Position numbers and translations under genes: made by a program. Below the pieces are notes generated by a model, which ran no database searches, was not told the origin of the DNA, and was given only the letters and a program-made list of their open reading frames with translations. Shown one piece after another: positions 42,460 to 53,600 of a DNA stretch of 64,000 bases. The stretch comes from Lysobacteraceae bacterium (GTDB taxonomy: Bacteria; Pseudomonadota; Gammaproteobacteria; Xanthomonadales; Xanthomonadaceae): positions 1-64,000 of the forward strand of contig JAEUPQ010000026.1 of the NCBI GenBank assembly GCA_016789405.1. The letters are read 5' to 3'. Every line of letters begins with the position of its first letter. The first letter of the stretch is position 1.

Positions 42460-43731
42460 TCAGCGCCTGAGCTTCCAGAAGGTCGCACCGGTTGCATCGC
42501 TTGTGGATTTCAGCCGCGCTGCAGTGACCTTGGCCTTGCCGTGCAGCATCAGTTCGCGCATGTGGTAAAGCAGCGACTCGGCCTGCGAGAAGTACGAGTG
42601 GCCGAGCAGGTCCAGATCGAAATCCGGAACCGCGATGGTGTCCACGCCCGGTGCGATGGTGTAGGGCTCGAAGTAGCCTGCTCGCGCGGCCTTGTGCAGT
42701 TTCGAGGATACATGCACGGGCAGATCGGCATCGGAGGCGTAGAGCGTGGTGCGCACCGCGTGTTCGCCGTAGAGCTCTGCCAGGTCGAGGAACAGGTCAC
42801 GGTCCACGTCCGGCGCGGCCAGCAGGATCTGGTCGAACTTCACCTTGCCGCGCGTCTGCGCATTCGCCGCGATGCGCTGCAATGCGCGCAGCAGGCCGCG
42901 ATTGCCCATGCTGTGCGCGATCAGATGCAGCTTCTGCGCACCGACCTGCGCGGCGAAGTCCAACAGGAAATCGGTGATCGCACGTTCGCTGGCCTCGATG
43001 CAGGCCTCGTCCACCGGGTAATCGATGACATTGCCGCGCGATGGCCAGCTGAAGAAGGCGGTGGCGCCCGGTAGACCGAGGTCCACGCCGATCTGTGCGG
43101 CACGGATGGCGGCTTCCTCGAAGCTGACGTTGAAGCCGTGTATGAAGACCAGCGCATGCGATTCTTCACCGGCTGCGACGGCATCGCGCAGGGTCTGTCG
43201 CATTTCCTCCAACCAGGCCTGGTGCGACAAGGTGGAGGTGCGCTGGATCCGCAAGGTGTCGTCGCGCAGGTCGAGGCGCAGCAGTTTCTTCCAGAAGGGC
43301 GTGCCCGTTTCGCCGAAACGATGCGCCTCTGGCACGAACACGTCCACACGCCCTCGAATGGTGCGATTGTTGCGCTGTGCGCCGAATCGTCCGTCGGCTT
43401 CCTGCTTGCGATTGGTCCCGAACCACACGGGATAGACGATGTCCTCGTTCTGCGTCTTTGCAGGCGCGTGCACGGAATTGCGCGGCAGCGACTTGATGCC
43501 ATCCTTGATGGCCTTGATGTCCCGCTCCAGTTGGTCACGATCGTCGCGGCTACCCTGCGCGGCTTGCAGTTCCGTCAGCAAGGCCCGGACCTGGCGTTCC
43601 ACCGCAGCGCGCTCCTGCTCGGCTTCGACCAGACGTTGCTGGATCTCGCGCGCCAGTTCCAGTGCGCGAACACGGTCGTTGACGCGCACGGCGGTTTCGA
43701 GTTGCGAGAGAAGTTCAGCGAATGTGCTCAT
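42460..43731 (-). CDS. Coiled-coil alpha/beta hydrolase (DUF900-like), partner of the CHAT-STAND protein
   Basis: A 423-residue protein. Residues about 5-80 are a charged heptad-type coiled coil, with the run LEAxxEQERAAVERQV and QLERDIKAIKDG. After a linker comes YPVWFGTNRK, the usual opening of DUF900 alpha/beta hydrolases. ALVFIHGFNVSFEEAAIRAA, the nucleophile elbow Ser274 in LIAHSMGN, an acid at Asp308 or 310 (AAPDVDRD) and a histidine at 378 (LLGHSYF) complete a putative triad. The ATG overlaps the upstream stop (ATGA). It is likely a lipase or esterase; the target and its control by the protease/ATPase partner are inference. Confidence 0.85.
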   Translation of the reverse strand: MSTFAELLSQLETAVRVNDRVRALELAREIQQRLVEAEQERAAVERQVRALLTELQAAQGSRDDRDQLERDIKAIKDGIKSLPRNSVHAPAKTQNEDIVYPVWFGTNRKQEADGRFGAQRNNRTIRGRVDVFVPEAHRFGETGTPFWKKLLRLDLRDDTLRIQRTSTLSHQAWLEEMRQTLRDAVAAGEESHALVFIHGFNVSFEEAAIRAAQIGVDLGLPGATAFFSWPSRGNVIDYPVDEACIEASERAITDFLLDFAAQVGAQKLHLIAHSMGNRGLLRALQRIAANAQTRGKVKFDQILLAAPDVDRDLFLDLAELYGEHAVRTTLYASDADLPVHVSSKLHKAARAGYFEPYTIAPGVDTIAVPDFDLDLLGHSYFSQAESLLYHMRELMLHGKAKVTAARLKSTSDATGATFWKLRR

Positions 43732-46700
43732 TCGGATTCACCTGAAGAAAAGGCGGCCTGGCGGGCTTGCTCGAGGAATTCGTCGACGGCGGTCTGCAGG
43801 GTGTCTATTGAGACTTGTTGTTGGCGCAGCCACTGGTCTAGCGCCGCAAAGGCTGGGTCTGCGATTAGGTTGGTAATGCGGGGAGGGATGAAATCGATGC
43901 CGCTGGATTGGGCGTGGCGGAAATCTAGGACGTAATTGTGCGCTGTGATCTGCAAGTACTGCCAATGGCCGACGACGATAGAGTAGAGTAGGGCCGCAAG
44001 CTGATGGTGTCTCGATTCGGCGAGGGCGGCTTCAGTTTCACGCTTTTCAAGGAAATTTGCCAGATTGTTGTGCGATGTTGCACGTTCAATTGGGTCGGGC
44101 AGTTGTTCTCGTACTGAGAGTGCTCGACGTTGTTGTGTGATGGCTTGATCGAGATCCTGTTGCCTGTCAAGCAATTCGGCGAGCGAGCTGAGTACCGTGG
44201 CGTGTCTTTGAGGGTCGTTGCGAAACAACAACAGGCAAGCTTCCAGCTCTGTTTTGGCTTCATCCAGTTTCCCTGGAATCTTCATCAAAGCAATGGCCCG
44301 GTTGACTCTGGTAGAGCCGATGTCCTCTTCAGTTCGCTGAACTGAGCGTTGGATTTCCAGCATCGATTCCAATCGAGACAAGGCTGATTCCCATCGATCG
44401 CGTGCGAAATCGAAATCTTTGGCAATATCGAGTGCGGAGATTGATACGCGCGCTAGAAACTCAGCGTCCGGTGCATCTGTTATTTTTTGTCCTGCTCGGT
44501 GTTGTTTCCACCAAGTCTGTGTTTGTGCTAGCCGGAGCTCGATTTCAGGCATGGCAGAATCTAGTTTGTTTTCCTTGATATCTATACGCAGCACTTCGAG
44601 TTCTCTGGCGATGACTTCGATTGATGGGCCCTCAGCCCTCCTCGCGGCCTCGGCAGACTCAAGCAACCGTAAGCGTGCTTCATCAAGGTTGCCAATAGAG
44701 GTGAGCGCGTTCGCCCAATTGCCAGTTATAGCAGCGAGGTCCGACCATGAGCTTTTGGAATGGTCGCCTCCCGCTTCTGCCGCACAACGTGCGAGGCACG
44801 CAGCCTGCTGGTAGATCGGCAGACTCATGTCAACTCGAAATCCATTTCGAAGTGCGTCTGCTAGATAGCACAGGCAAGACCAACGAAGTTTCCCCTCAGG
44901 CACAGCCTCGACAGCAGTTTGCAAGTGCGGCACCAGTGATTGCAGTAGCTGCGAGTTCTTCGTTCCGGTGACAATGCTGCTAGCGAATCCATCCAATCTT
45001 TCCCAAGCTTCTGACTGGACGTAATAAATTAGGGCCTGGGTACCTGCCTGAAGTGCAATGCTCAGATTTTGATGTTGGAATACTTCGAAAAATATGTGCA
45101 GCCGATCTGCATAGGCTAAGCGGATGGTTTTATCAGTGAATGTGCCCTGATCCTCTGGTTGCCGCGACATCCATGCATGGATGCGCTCGCGAACCATTTC
45201 GTGGCAAGACAGGGCTCGATTGGTGTCGTCCGGCCCGATGAATTCTTCATTGACAAGTCCAGCGCTGACGATTTGGGCGAGTAATAACCGGATATCCGGT
45301 GCGGGGGAGGGAGCGGGTGGCAACTTGTCCAGCATGGAACGGAGATCTGGCGGTATCGACTGCAGTTCTGCCTGAATCTCGGCAGGGAGAGAAGGCATGA
45401 CATCCAGCATCTGCTTGATTTGCCGCAGTTGCTGCTGTTCATGGCTTTCGCCGCTCCACACGGCAGCGAGTAATCCCAGCGCGACGGGCTCGTTCGCCAC
45501 TGCGATCATCCACAGCAGGCGCCTGGCGTCCGGGCCTGCGTTGCGTATCAGTTGGTCGATCGACGCGGCGAGTGCGTCGTTCAGGTAGGCCAGTTCGGTG
45601 TCATCGGCGGAACGGGTCGCGAACAGTTCTGGAAGCCGCGCGAAATCCCCAGTGCTTTCCAGCGTGTCCAGGGCCTGCAGCAGTTGCGGGCGCAATTGCG
45701 GTTCTGCGGTCAGCCGCGCCAGGCGATCCATCAGCAAGGGGTGGAAGCGGCTGGCCTTCAGCAGTCGCATCGCCAGTTCGCATTCCGCCTTGTCGGCGCC
45801 GAACATCATCCCGCTCAGGGTGGGATGCGCGCGAAGATAGAGCGCAGCTTCCGACGAGGGCAATGGGCCGAGTGCGACCGGATGGGCGATATCGCCGGGC
45901 AGGGCGGTCAGCGGCCGGCGGCACGTGACGAGCACGCGTGAGGGCGTGCCGACGAGTCCACGCGCAAGCATGTCGAGGCACTGGTCCCAGGCCGGGTCCT
46001 GGCAGGCACTGGCGGGTTCGCCTTCATGCTGCGATTTGAGGTTGGTCTCGAAGTTGTCGAGCACCAGCAGGATCGGCTCATCCGCAAGTGCGCGCAGGAG
46101 ATTGCGAATCAAACGTTCCTGTCGCTCCGTGCCGCTGAAGCTGGCATCGGCGTCGCGATGGATGGCGTCTGCAGGGCGTCGCTTGACATGGTCGTGATAC
46201 CGGCCGAGTTCGCCCGTCAGTTGGAGGTGCGCATCGCGCAGGAAGGCATCGAAGCCCAACGGATGCGGTTTGGCCTGATACAACAGCACCCATTCGAAGC
46301 GCGATTCCCAAAGCATCAGGGCTTCGGCGACCAGAGCGGTCTTGCCCATGCCGCCCAGCCCGGTGATGACGGCGACGGGTTTGATCTCGTCACCGGTGCT
46401 GGCACCGATGAAATCCGCGCCCATTCCGGCGAGCTCCCAGGTGCGCCCGACGAAGTGTTCGTGGCCCGCTGTCGTCAGTTCGACGATTTGATGCAGGCGC
46501 GGATTTCTCGGATGGATCTCGGGGCTGAGGCCCTTGGGAGGTACCAGACGAGGGTCATCGTCGCCGTAGAGTACAGGGGTGGCGTGATCGCAGGCAGCGA
46601 AGCGTGCGGCATGCGGACGTGTACCGTTCTGCATTGCCTTGCGTGCGAGGGTGAGCGCGGCGGCAGCGGTCTTCGTCTGGGCGTGCGCGAGCAAGGCACG

Positions 46701-47762
46701 ATAGAACTCGACGGCCAGTTCGCGAGCATAGTCGTCGCCGACGGCATACCGCATCGCAACGACCGAGGGCACGCCACCCTGCAGCAGGGCGTGGGCGGTG
46801 CCGGTGTAGCCGGGCTGATCCTGCAGGTCGAGCTTCCTGGTGTCCGCATCCGTGGGCGTGGCTCGCGTGCCGAGCTGCCTGCCCTGCGCGACCGCCATGA
46901 AATCTTTCCAGTCGGAGATGCGCAGGATGTCGCCGGAATGGCAGGCGCTCAGGAAGAACAACCTGGGCAGGAAGCCGCCGGCACTGGTGAAGAGATCCAG
47001 CAATTCCTCGCCGGAGAGCAGGTCCTTGCTGCCCCCGGGTCTGCACAGTTCCAGCAGGTTGAGGTGCCCGTGGCCGCTCCAGTGGACGATGTGATACCCA
47101 CCGTTTTCGACGATCTGGGCATGCAGCCGTTCGCGGGTGACGCCGTGGCTGAGGAAGTGCGCGACCACGCGGCGATTCGGATACACCTCCTTCTTCAGCA
47201 TCTGCAGCAGGGCGCGCCGTTCCTCGCGCGCGCCGAGCGGATGCGAACCGCGCGCTTCGGCGAAGACGAACAGCACGCGCAGCGCTTCGTCTGTTGCCAA
47301 TGCCAGAGGCTGCGAGGCTGCCGGCTTGGCATCATGGACGACGCGGATCAGCAGATTGCGCTCGCCAAGGGTCTGTTGTCCGAGGCTCGGCCGGGCGATC
47401 TCCCACGGCACCCTGGCCAGGGCGGCTGCGAGCAGGTTGCCGGTCTCGTTCGCACCCGGCAGTTTGATACGCAGCGTGCGCTGTGTTTGCGAACGCCAGA
47501 GCGTTCCGAAAATCTCCTGTCCAAGCACCTCTTCCGCGATGTACACGCCGATCTCGGCGATGGCGTCGGCTTCCTTGCCTTCTTCGACGTAGAGGCGCAG
47601 GTAGTTGCGCAGATCGAAGAGACCTTGTTGGCGGCCAACCGGGATCTCGTCGAAGCGTGTCTGGCGGAAGGCGAGCTGGATGCCGTTCGCGTCGCAGAGC
47701 CTGAACTCTGCGGAACGCCTCGCCGTATCCGCGTCCACGATCAGATCGAACCCTGCGGACAT
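43728..47762 (-). CDS. CHAT protease / STAND (NB-ARC-NACHT-like) ATPase / helical-repeat protein
   Basis: A 1344-residue NLR-like protein. Residues about 1-150 are unassigned. A CHAT caspase-like domain spans about 160-400, with His231 in HWSGHGHLN and Cys274 in FLSACHSGD. A STAND NTPase follows at about 430-760: Walker A GLGGMGKT (468-475), Walker B ILLVLDN (Asp569) and LVTCRRPL (sensor). A winged-helix-like linker and TPR-like repeats (about 880-1330, e.g. AAEAGGDHSKSSW, QQRRALSVREQLPD) end the chain. AGGGAGG precedes the ATG. In known systems, repeat-sensed ligand drives ATPase oligomerisation and protease activation. A defence or regulated-death role is inferred. The repeat-coding DNA is markedly AT-richer than its surroundings. 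Confidence 0.9.
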   Translation of the reverse strand: MSAGFDLIVDADTARRSAEFRLCDANGIQLAFRQTRFDEIPVGRQQGLFDLRNYLRLYVEEGKEADAIAEIGVYIAEEVLGQEIFGTLWRSQTQRTLRIKLPGANETGNLLAAALARVPWEIARPSLGQQTLGERNLLIRVVHDAKPAASQPLALATDEALRVLFVFAEARGSHPLGAREERRALLQMLKKEVYPNRRVVAHFLSHGVTRERLHAQIVENGGYHIVHWSGHGHLNLLELCRPGGSKDLLSGEELLDLFTSAGGFLPRLFFLSACHSGDILRISDWKDFMAVAQGRQLGTRATPTDADTRKLDLQDQPGYTGTAHALLQGGVPSVVAMRYAVGDDYARELAVEFYRALLAHAQTKTAAAALTLARKAMQNGTRPHAARFAACDHATPVLYGDDDPRLVPPKGLSPEIHPRNPRLHQIVELTTAGHEHFVGRTWELAGMGADFIGASTGDEIKPVAVITGLGGMGKTALVAEALMLWESRFEWVLLYQAKPHPLGFDAFLRDAHLQLTGELGRYHDHVKRRPADAIHRDADASFSGTERQERLIRNLLRALADEPILLVLDNFETNLKSQHEGEPASACQDPAWDQCLDMLARGLVGTPSRVLVTCRRPLTALPGDIAHPVALGPLPSSEAALYLRAHPTLSGMMFGADKAECELAMRLLKASRFHPLLMDRLARLTAEPQLRPQLLQALDTLESTGDFARLPELFATRSADDTELAYLNDALAASIDQLIRNAGPDARRLLWMIAVANEPVALGLLAAVWSGESHEQQQLRQIKQMLDVMPSLPAEIQAELQSIPPDLRSMLDKLPPAPSPAPDIRLLLAQIVSAGLVNEEFIGPDDTNRALSCHEMVRERIHAWMSRQPEDQGTFTDKTIRLAYADRLHIFFEVFQHQNLSIALQAGTQALIYYVQSEAWERLDGFASSIVTGTKNSQLLQSLVPHLQTAVEAVPEGKLRWSCLCYLADALRNGFRVDMSLPIYQQAACLARCAAEAGGDHSKSSWSDLAAITGNWANALTSIGNLDEARLRLLESAEAARRAEGPSIEVIARELEVLRIDIKENKLDSAMPEIELRLAQTQTWWKQHRAGQKITDAPDAEFLARVSISALDIAKDFDFARDRWESALSRLESMLEIQRSVQRTEEDIGSTRVNRAIALMKIPGKLDEAKTELEACLLLFRNDPQRHATVLSSLAELLDRQQDLDQAITQQRRALSVREQLPDPIERATSHNNLANFLEKRETEAALAESRHHQLAALLYSIVVGHWQYLQITAHNYVLDFRHAQSSGIDFIPPRITNLIADPAFAALDQWLRQQQVSIDTLQTAVDEFLEQARQAAFSSGESE

Positions 47763-47930
47763 GCCATCCTCCCTGTGAGCAGCCTGCGTTGCGTGCGGCG
47801 GTTCGGGATGACCCTGTCGATGATGGGTCTGTGCCAGCGTCCAGGTTGCCCGATCCCCCTGCGGCCGAGCATACACAAGGGGGATGGGCGATTGTAGAGG
47901 CGGCGCCCGCGGCTACGGGTGACGCAACGA

Positions 47931-50336
47931 TCAGCGCTTCAACGCACGCAAGGCGTCGGCCATCGCGGTGTTCGCGGGCGGCGCGGACTGTCCTTGGCGC
48001 GGCTTCTGCGCCGCGCCGCGCGCATCGCGCGACTGCGGACGACCCGAGCCGCTGTTGCGCGCGTCCTCGCGTTGTCCACCGCGCGCGTCCTTGCGGGTTT
48101 CGCCGGGCACGTCGTCGAGGCGGCAGCTCAGGCCGATGCGCTTGCGCGGCACGTCGACTTCCATGACCTTCACCTTCACGACATCGCCGACCTTCACCAC
48201 GCTGCGCGGATCCTTGACGAACTTGTCCGACAACGCGGAGATGTGCACCAGTCCGTCCTGGTGGACGCCGATATCGACGAACGCGCCGAATGCGGCCACG
48301 TTCGTCACGACGCCTTCCAGCACCATGCCGGGCTGGAGGTCGGCGATGGTTTCGACGCCGTCCGCGAAACGCGCGGCCTTGAACTCGGGGCGCGGATCGC
48401 GACCGGGCTTCTCAAGTTCCTTCACGATGTCGCGCACGGTCGGCAGGCCGAAGCGCTCGTCGGTGAAGTCCTCGAGCTTGAGGTTGCGCAGGGTCGATGC
48501 ATCGCCGATCAGCTGGGCGACCGGGCGGCCGCAGGCCTTCACGATGCGTTCGACCACCGGATACGCTTCGGGATGGACCGAGGACGCATCAAGCGGCTGG
48601 TCGCCATCGGCGATGCGCAGGAAGCCGGCGCACTGTTCGAAGGTCTTCTCGCCCAGGCGCGGCACCTTCAGGAGTTCGCGTCGTGATTTGAACGCGCCGT
48701 TCTGGTCGCGATAGCTCACGATGTTCTCGGCGACCGTCGACGACAGGCCCGAGACGCGCGCCAGCAGCGGTGCCGATGCGGTGTTGACGAACACACCCAC
48801 TGCGTTCACACAGTCCTCGACCTTGGCGTCGAGCGAGCGCGCCAGCGCGTACGGGTTCACGTCGTGCTGGTACTGGCCGACGCCGATCGCCTTGGGTTCG
48901 ATCTTCACCAGTTCCGCGAGCGGATCCTGCAGGCGGCGTGCGATCGACACGGCGCCGCGCAGGCTGACGTCGAGGTTCGGGAATTCCTTTGCGGCCAGTT
49001 CCGAGGCCGAATACACCGATGCGCCGGCTTCGCTGACCATGATCTTGGTGAGCTTGAGTTCCGGATGCTTCGACATCAGTTCGCCGGCGAGCTTGTCGGT
49101 CTCGCGCGAGGCGGTGCCGTTGCCGATCGCGACCAGTTCGACGTTGTGTGCGGCGCAGAGCTTCTTCAGCGAAGCGATCGACGCATCCCACTGTCGCTTC
49201 GGTTCGTGCGGATAGATGGTGTCGGTGGCGACCAGCTTGCCGGTCGCATCCACCACCGCGACCTTCACGCCGGTGCGCAGGCCGGGATCGAGACCCAGCA
49301 CCGAACGCGGGCCGGCCGGTGCGGCCAGCAGCAGGTCCTTGAGGTTGTCGCCGAACACCGCGATCGCCTCGGCCTCTGCCTTCTCGCGCGCGGCGGCGAC
49401 CAGTTCAAGGGACAGCGTCATCAGCAGGCGACCGCGCCAGGCAAGGCGGCAGGTGTCGGTCAGCCACTTGTCCGCCGGGCGACCGCGTGCGGCGATGCCG
49501 GCGGCCAGCGTGACGCGTCCTTCCGCGTAGGCATTGCCCTGTTCGACATCGGTCGTGGGTTCGAGGTCGACGGACAGCATCTCCTCGCGACGCCCGCGCA
49601 GCAGCGCGAGCATGCGGTGCGACGGAATCGTAGACAGCGGTTCGCTGTGGTCGAAGTAGTCGCGATACTTCGCGCCATCGTGTTCCTTGCCTGCCATGAC
49701 CCTGGCGCGCAGCACGCCCTTCTGCTGCAGCCAGGTGCGCAGCTCGCCGACCAGCGCGGCGTCTTCGCCGAAGCGTTCGATCAGGATCGCGCGCGCGCCG
49801 TCGAGCGCGGCGGCAGCATCGGCGACGCCCTTGTCGGCATCGACGAAACCCGCAGCGCGTTCGGACGGATCCACCGACGGGTCGGCGAGGATCGCATCGG
49901 CCAGCGGCTCCAGCCCTGCCTCGCGCGCGATCTGCGCCTTGGTGCGGCGCTTGGGCTTGTAGGGCAGGTAGAGGTCTTCCAGACGCGACTTGCTGTCGGC
50001 GGCGAGCAGGTCGCCCAGCAGCGATTTCGTCAACTTGCCCTGTTCGGCAATCGACGCGAGGATCGCGTCGCGGCGATCTTCCATTTCGCGCAGATAGACC
50101 AGGCGTGTTTCCAGGTTGCGCAGCTGCGTGTCGTCGAGTCCGCCGGTGACTTCCTTGCGGTAGCGCGCGATGAACGGCACGGTCGCACCTTCGTCCAGCA
50201 GTTCGACCGCCGCGCGCACCTGCGCCGGCTTGGCCTCGATCTCGGTGGCGATGGTCTCCGCGATGACGGCCGCGATGTTGGCGGCGGAGCGGGTCGGGGC
50301 GGAAAGGGTGTCGGGTGCAGCGCTGGTGCTGGACAT
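47931..50336 (-). CDS. tex: Transcription accessory protein Tex (S1 RNA-binding)
   Basis: An 801-residue nucleic-acid-binding protein related to eukaryotic Spt6. It has an N-terminal helical domain ([17 protein letters not shown]), a YqgF/RNase H-like domain ([18 protein letters not shown]), helix-hairpin-helix segments ([20 protein letters not shown]) and a C-terminal S1 domain ([29 protein letters not shown]). A basic Gly/Arg/Gln-rich tail follows. The ATG at 50336 fits the family N-terminus; the upstream open frame runs into an intergenic REPIN-like palindrome. It ends 168 bases before the CHAT-STAND gene on the same strand. Confidence 0.95.
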   Translation of the reverse strand: MSSTSAAPDTLSAPTRSAANIAAVIAETIATEIEAKPAQVRAAVELLDEGATVPFIARYRKEVTGGLDDTQLRNLETRLVYLREMEDRRDAILASIAEQGKLTKSLLGDLLAADSKSRLEDLYLPYKPKRRTKAQIAREAGLEPLADAILADPSVDPSERAAGFVDADKGVADAAAALDGARAILIERFGEDAALVGELRTWLQQKGVLRARVMAGKEHDGAKYRDYFDHSEPLSTIPSHRMLALLRGRREEMLSVDLEPTTDVEQGNAYAEGRVTLAAGIAARGRPADKWLTDTCRLAWRGRLLMTLSLELVAAAREKAEAEAIAVFGDNLKDLLLAAPAGPRSVLGLDPGLRTGVKVAVVDATGKLVATDTIYPHEPKRQWDASIASLKKLCAAHNVELVAIGNGTASRETDKLAGELMSKHPELKLTKIMVSEAGASVYSASELAAKEFPNLDVSLRGAVSIARRLQDPLAELVKIEPKAIGVGQYQHDVNPYALARSLDAKVEDCVNAVGVFVNTASAPLLARVSGLSSTVAENIVSYRDQNGAFKSRRELLKVPRLGEKTFEQCAGFLRIADGDQPLDASSVHPEAYPVVERIVKACGRPVAQLIGDASTLRNLKLEDFTDERFGLPTVRDIVKELEKPGRDPRPEFKAARFADGVETIADLQPGMVLEGVVTNVAAFGAFVDIGVHQDGLVHISALSDKFVKDPRSVVKVGDVVKVKVMEVDVPRKRIGLSCRLDDVPGETRKDARGGQREDARNSGSGRPQSRDARGAAQKPRQGQSAPPANTAMADALRALKR

Positions 50337-50450
50337 CGGGACTTCGTGGTTGGACGACTGAGGTCCGATTGTCACCGCCCATGCCGCACCCGTACAGGCT
50401 GGCGCAGGGCCGGGGGATGTGCTGTGCACCCGGGAAGGAGAATGTCCAGC

Positions 50451-50523
50451 GTCATCCTCGCGCAAGCGAGGACCCAAATATCAGTGGCGATCAGGCATGG
50501 GTCCTCGCTTGCGCGAGGATGAC
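50451..50523. repeat. REPIN-like paired palindrome
   Basis: A 26-base arm (50451-50476, beginning GTCATCCTCGCGCAAGC) is repeated perfectly inverted at 50498-50523 across a 21-base spacer. Each arm is itself a hairpin, CCTCGC-GCAA-GCGAGG. Two inverted REPs with a short spacer is the definition of a REPIN, an element mobilised by RAYT transposases elsewhere in the genome. No RAYT gene is in the window. Confidence 0.7.
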
Positions 50524-50580
50524 GATGCTTTTGATGCTTCGTCGACACGCGTTTGATCGAAGAACTTGATCGGAGAAAAC

Positions 50581-50608
50581 GATACGGGCCGCATTCGCGG
50601 CCCGTATC
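50581..50608 (-). terminator. Rho-independent terminator of putA
   Basis: GATACGGGCCGC (50581-50592) pairs perfectly with GCGGCCCGTATC (50597-50608). On the minus strand the stem is followed by GTTTTCTCC. It lies 28 bases past the putA stop. Confidence 0.85.
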
Positions 50609-50636
50609 GGTCATCCATCGGTGGCTGCGGAAAGCA

Positions 50637-53600
50637 TCAATCGCCCAGCGTCAGCAGCGACGCGTTGCCGCCGGCCGCCGTGGTGTTCACGGTGACGGTC
50701 TTCTCGGTGGCGAAGCGCGGCAGGTAGTGCGGGCCGCCGGCCTTCGGGCCGGTGCCCGAGAGGTTCTGGCCGCCGAAGGGCTGCACGCCGACGACCGCGC
50801 CGATCTGGTTGCGATTGACGTAGATGTTGCCGACCTTGGCGCGCTGGACGATGCGGTCGATGGTTTCGTCGATGCGCGAATGGATGCCCAGGGTCAGGCC
50901 GAATCCGGTGGCGTTGATGGTGTCGACGACCTGGTCGATCTGGTCTGCCTTCCAGCGGATCACGTGCAGGGCCGGGCCGAAGTTCTCGCGCGTCAGCTGC
51001 GACAGCGAGCTCAGTTCCCAGGCACGCGGGGCGAAGAAGCTGCCGTGCGCGACGGATTCGTCGGTGGTGGCGGTGGCGATGTGCTTCGCGCTGTTCGCCA
51101 TCTTCGCTGCGTGGTCTTCGAGCAGCGCCAGCGCGTCGGCGTCGATCACTGGGCCGACATCGGTCGACAGAAGTCCCGGGTCGCCGACCTTCAGTTCGGC
51201 CATCGCGCCGGCGAGCATGTGCACGACCTTGTCGGCGATGTCGTCCTGCACGAACAGCACGCGCGCGGCCGAGCATCGCTGGCCGGCGGAGGTGAAGGCC
51301 GAGGAGATCGCGTCCTTGACGAGCTGTTCCGGCAGCGACGAGGAGTCGGCGATCAGCGCGTTCTGGCCGCCGGTTTCGGCGATCAGCACGCCGATCGCGG
51401 CATCGCGTGCGGCCATGGCGCGGTTGATCGCGCGGGCGGTGTCGGTCGATCCGGTGAAGGCCACGCCGGCCACGCGCGGGTCGCGGGTGAGCGCGGCACC
51501 GACGGTGGCGCCGTCGCCGGGCAGGAACTGCAGCACGTCCTGCGGGATGCCGGCCTCATGCATCAGTTTCACCGCGGCGTAGCCGATCAGGTTGGTCTGC
51601 TCGGCCGGCTTGGCGATCACGGTGTTGCCTGCGGCCAGCGCGGCGGCGACCTGGCCCATGAAGATCGCCAGCGGGAAGTTCCACGGCGAGATGCACACGA
51701 ACACGCCGCGGCCGGCGAGCTGCAGGGTGTTGGATTCGCCGGTCGGGCCGGGCAGGGCTTCTGGCGCGAAATGCTTGCGCGCCTGGCCGGCGTAGTAGCG
51801 CAGGAAATCCACGGCTTCGCGTACTTCGGCGACGCCGTCGGAAATGGTCTTGCCCGCCTCCTTGGTGCATAGCGCGATGTACTGCGCCATGCGCGATTCC
51901 AGCACCTGCGCGGCGTGTTCGAGGATCGCGGCGCGGCTGGCGGCCGGCGTGGCGTCCCAGGCGGGCTGCGCGGCGACCGCGTTCTGCAGGGCCTTTTCGA
52001 CGGCAGCACTGTCCGCAGCCTGCCAGTGACCGACGACCTGGCGACGGTCCGCCGGATTGGTCACGGCGATCCTGTCGCCGGAGACGGTGGCGCCCGGCAC
52101 CAGCGGCGCGGCGAACCAGTCGCCGGTGACGGCGGCGTTGATCTGCTCGGCGAGCGCCTGCAGCTGCGAATCTTTGGCGAGGTTGATGCCCATGGAATTG
52201 TCTCTGTCGTTGCTGGCATCCAGCGCGAGGTAGCTGCGATACAGGTCGACAGGCAGCGGGATGCGCGGATGCGGGATGGTGTCGAACGCGGACACGGTTT
52301 CCACCGGGTCGCGGATGAGGTCGTCGATCGCGACGGACTCGTCGGTGATGCGATTCACGAAGCTGGAGTTCGCGCCGTTCTCGAGCAGGCGACGCACCAG
52401 GTAGGGCAGCAGGTCCTCGTGCGAACCCACCGGCGCATACACGCGGCAGGGCACGTTCAGGCGGTCGGCCGGTATGACCTCGGCGTAGAGATCGTCGCCC
52501 ATGCCGTGCAGCTTTTGGAATTCGTACTTCGATCCGTTCGGCCCGGACGCGGCGCCAGCGCCCAGTTCGGTCGAGGCCATGCGATGGATCGCGGCGATGG
52601 TCTGCGCGTTGTGCGTCGCGAACATCGGATAGATCGCGTCGGTGGCCTTGAGAAGCCGGCGCGCGCAGGCCTGGTACGACACGTCGGTATTGGGCTTGCG
52701 CGTGAACACCGGATAGCCGGCCTGGCCGTCGACCTGGGCGCGCTTGACCTCGCTGTCCCAGTAGGCGCCTTTCACCAGGCGCACCGGGATCATGCGGCCT
52801 AGGCGTCGCGCCTGGTCGGCGATGTAGTCGATCACGAACGGCGCACGCTTCTGGTAGGCCTGCACGACGATGCCGAAGCCGTTCCAGCCCTGCAGCGAGG
52901 TGTCGCCGAGCACCTGGAAGATCAGGTCGAGCGACATCTCGAGGCGGTCGGTTTCTTCCGCGTCGATGGTCAGGCCGATGCCGTAGTACTTAGCGAGCTG
53001 CGACAGTTCGAGCAGGCGCGGACCGAGTTCGGCGAACACCCGGGCGCGCTTGGCGTGCTCGTAGCGCGGATGCAGGGCGGACAGCTTGACCGAGATGCTC
53101 GGTGCGCCGAAGACGTCGGCCTTCGCGAACGTGCCATCGGGGCCGCTCTTGCCGATGGCATGGATCGCCATGCGGTAGGCATCGAGGTAGCGCAGCGCGT
53201 CCCTGGTCGTCAGCGCGCCTTCGCCGAGCATGTCGAACGAATAGCGGTAGCGTGCGCTGTCGCCCTTGCGGCTGCGGGACAGTGCTTCGTCGATGGTGCG
53301 GCCCATCACGAACTGGTGGCCCATGATCCGCATGGCCTGGCGCACCGCAAGGCGGATCACCGGCTCGCCGACGCGGCCGATCAGGCGCTTGAAGGCGTTG
53401 TGGACGTCGCGCTTGGTGTCGTCGGCCAGGTCGACCAGCGTGCCGGTCAGCATCAGGCCCCAGGTCGAGGCGTTCACCAGCACCGAATCGGACTGGCCGA
53501 GGTGCTTCTTCCAGTCCGCGTCGCCCAGCTTGTCGCGGATGAGCTTGTCGGCGGTGTCCTGGTCCGGAATGCGCAGCAGGGCTTCGGCGACGCACATCAG

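Larger units (their letters stand above)
50337..50636. other. Intergenic region between putA and tex
   Basis: A 300-base region with a 26-base inverted repeat (50451-50523) and the putA terminator (50581-50608). No gene is supported; short ORFs here read through the palindrome. Confidence 0.6.
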
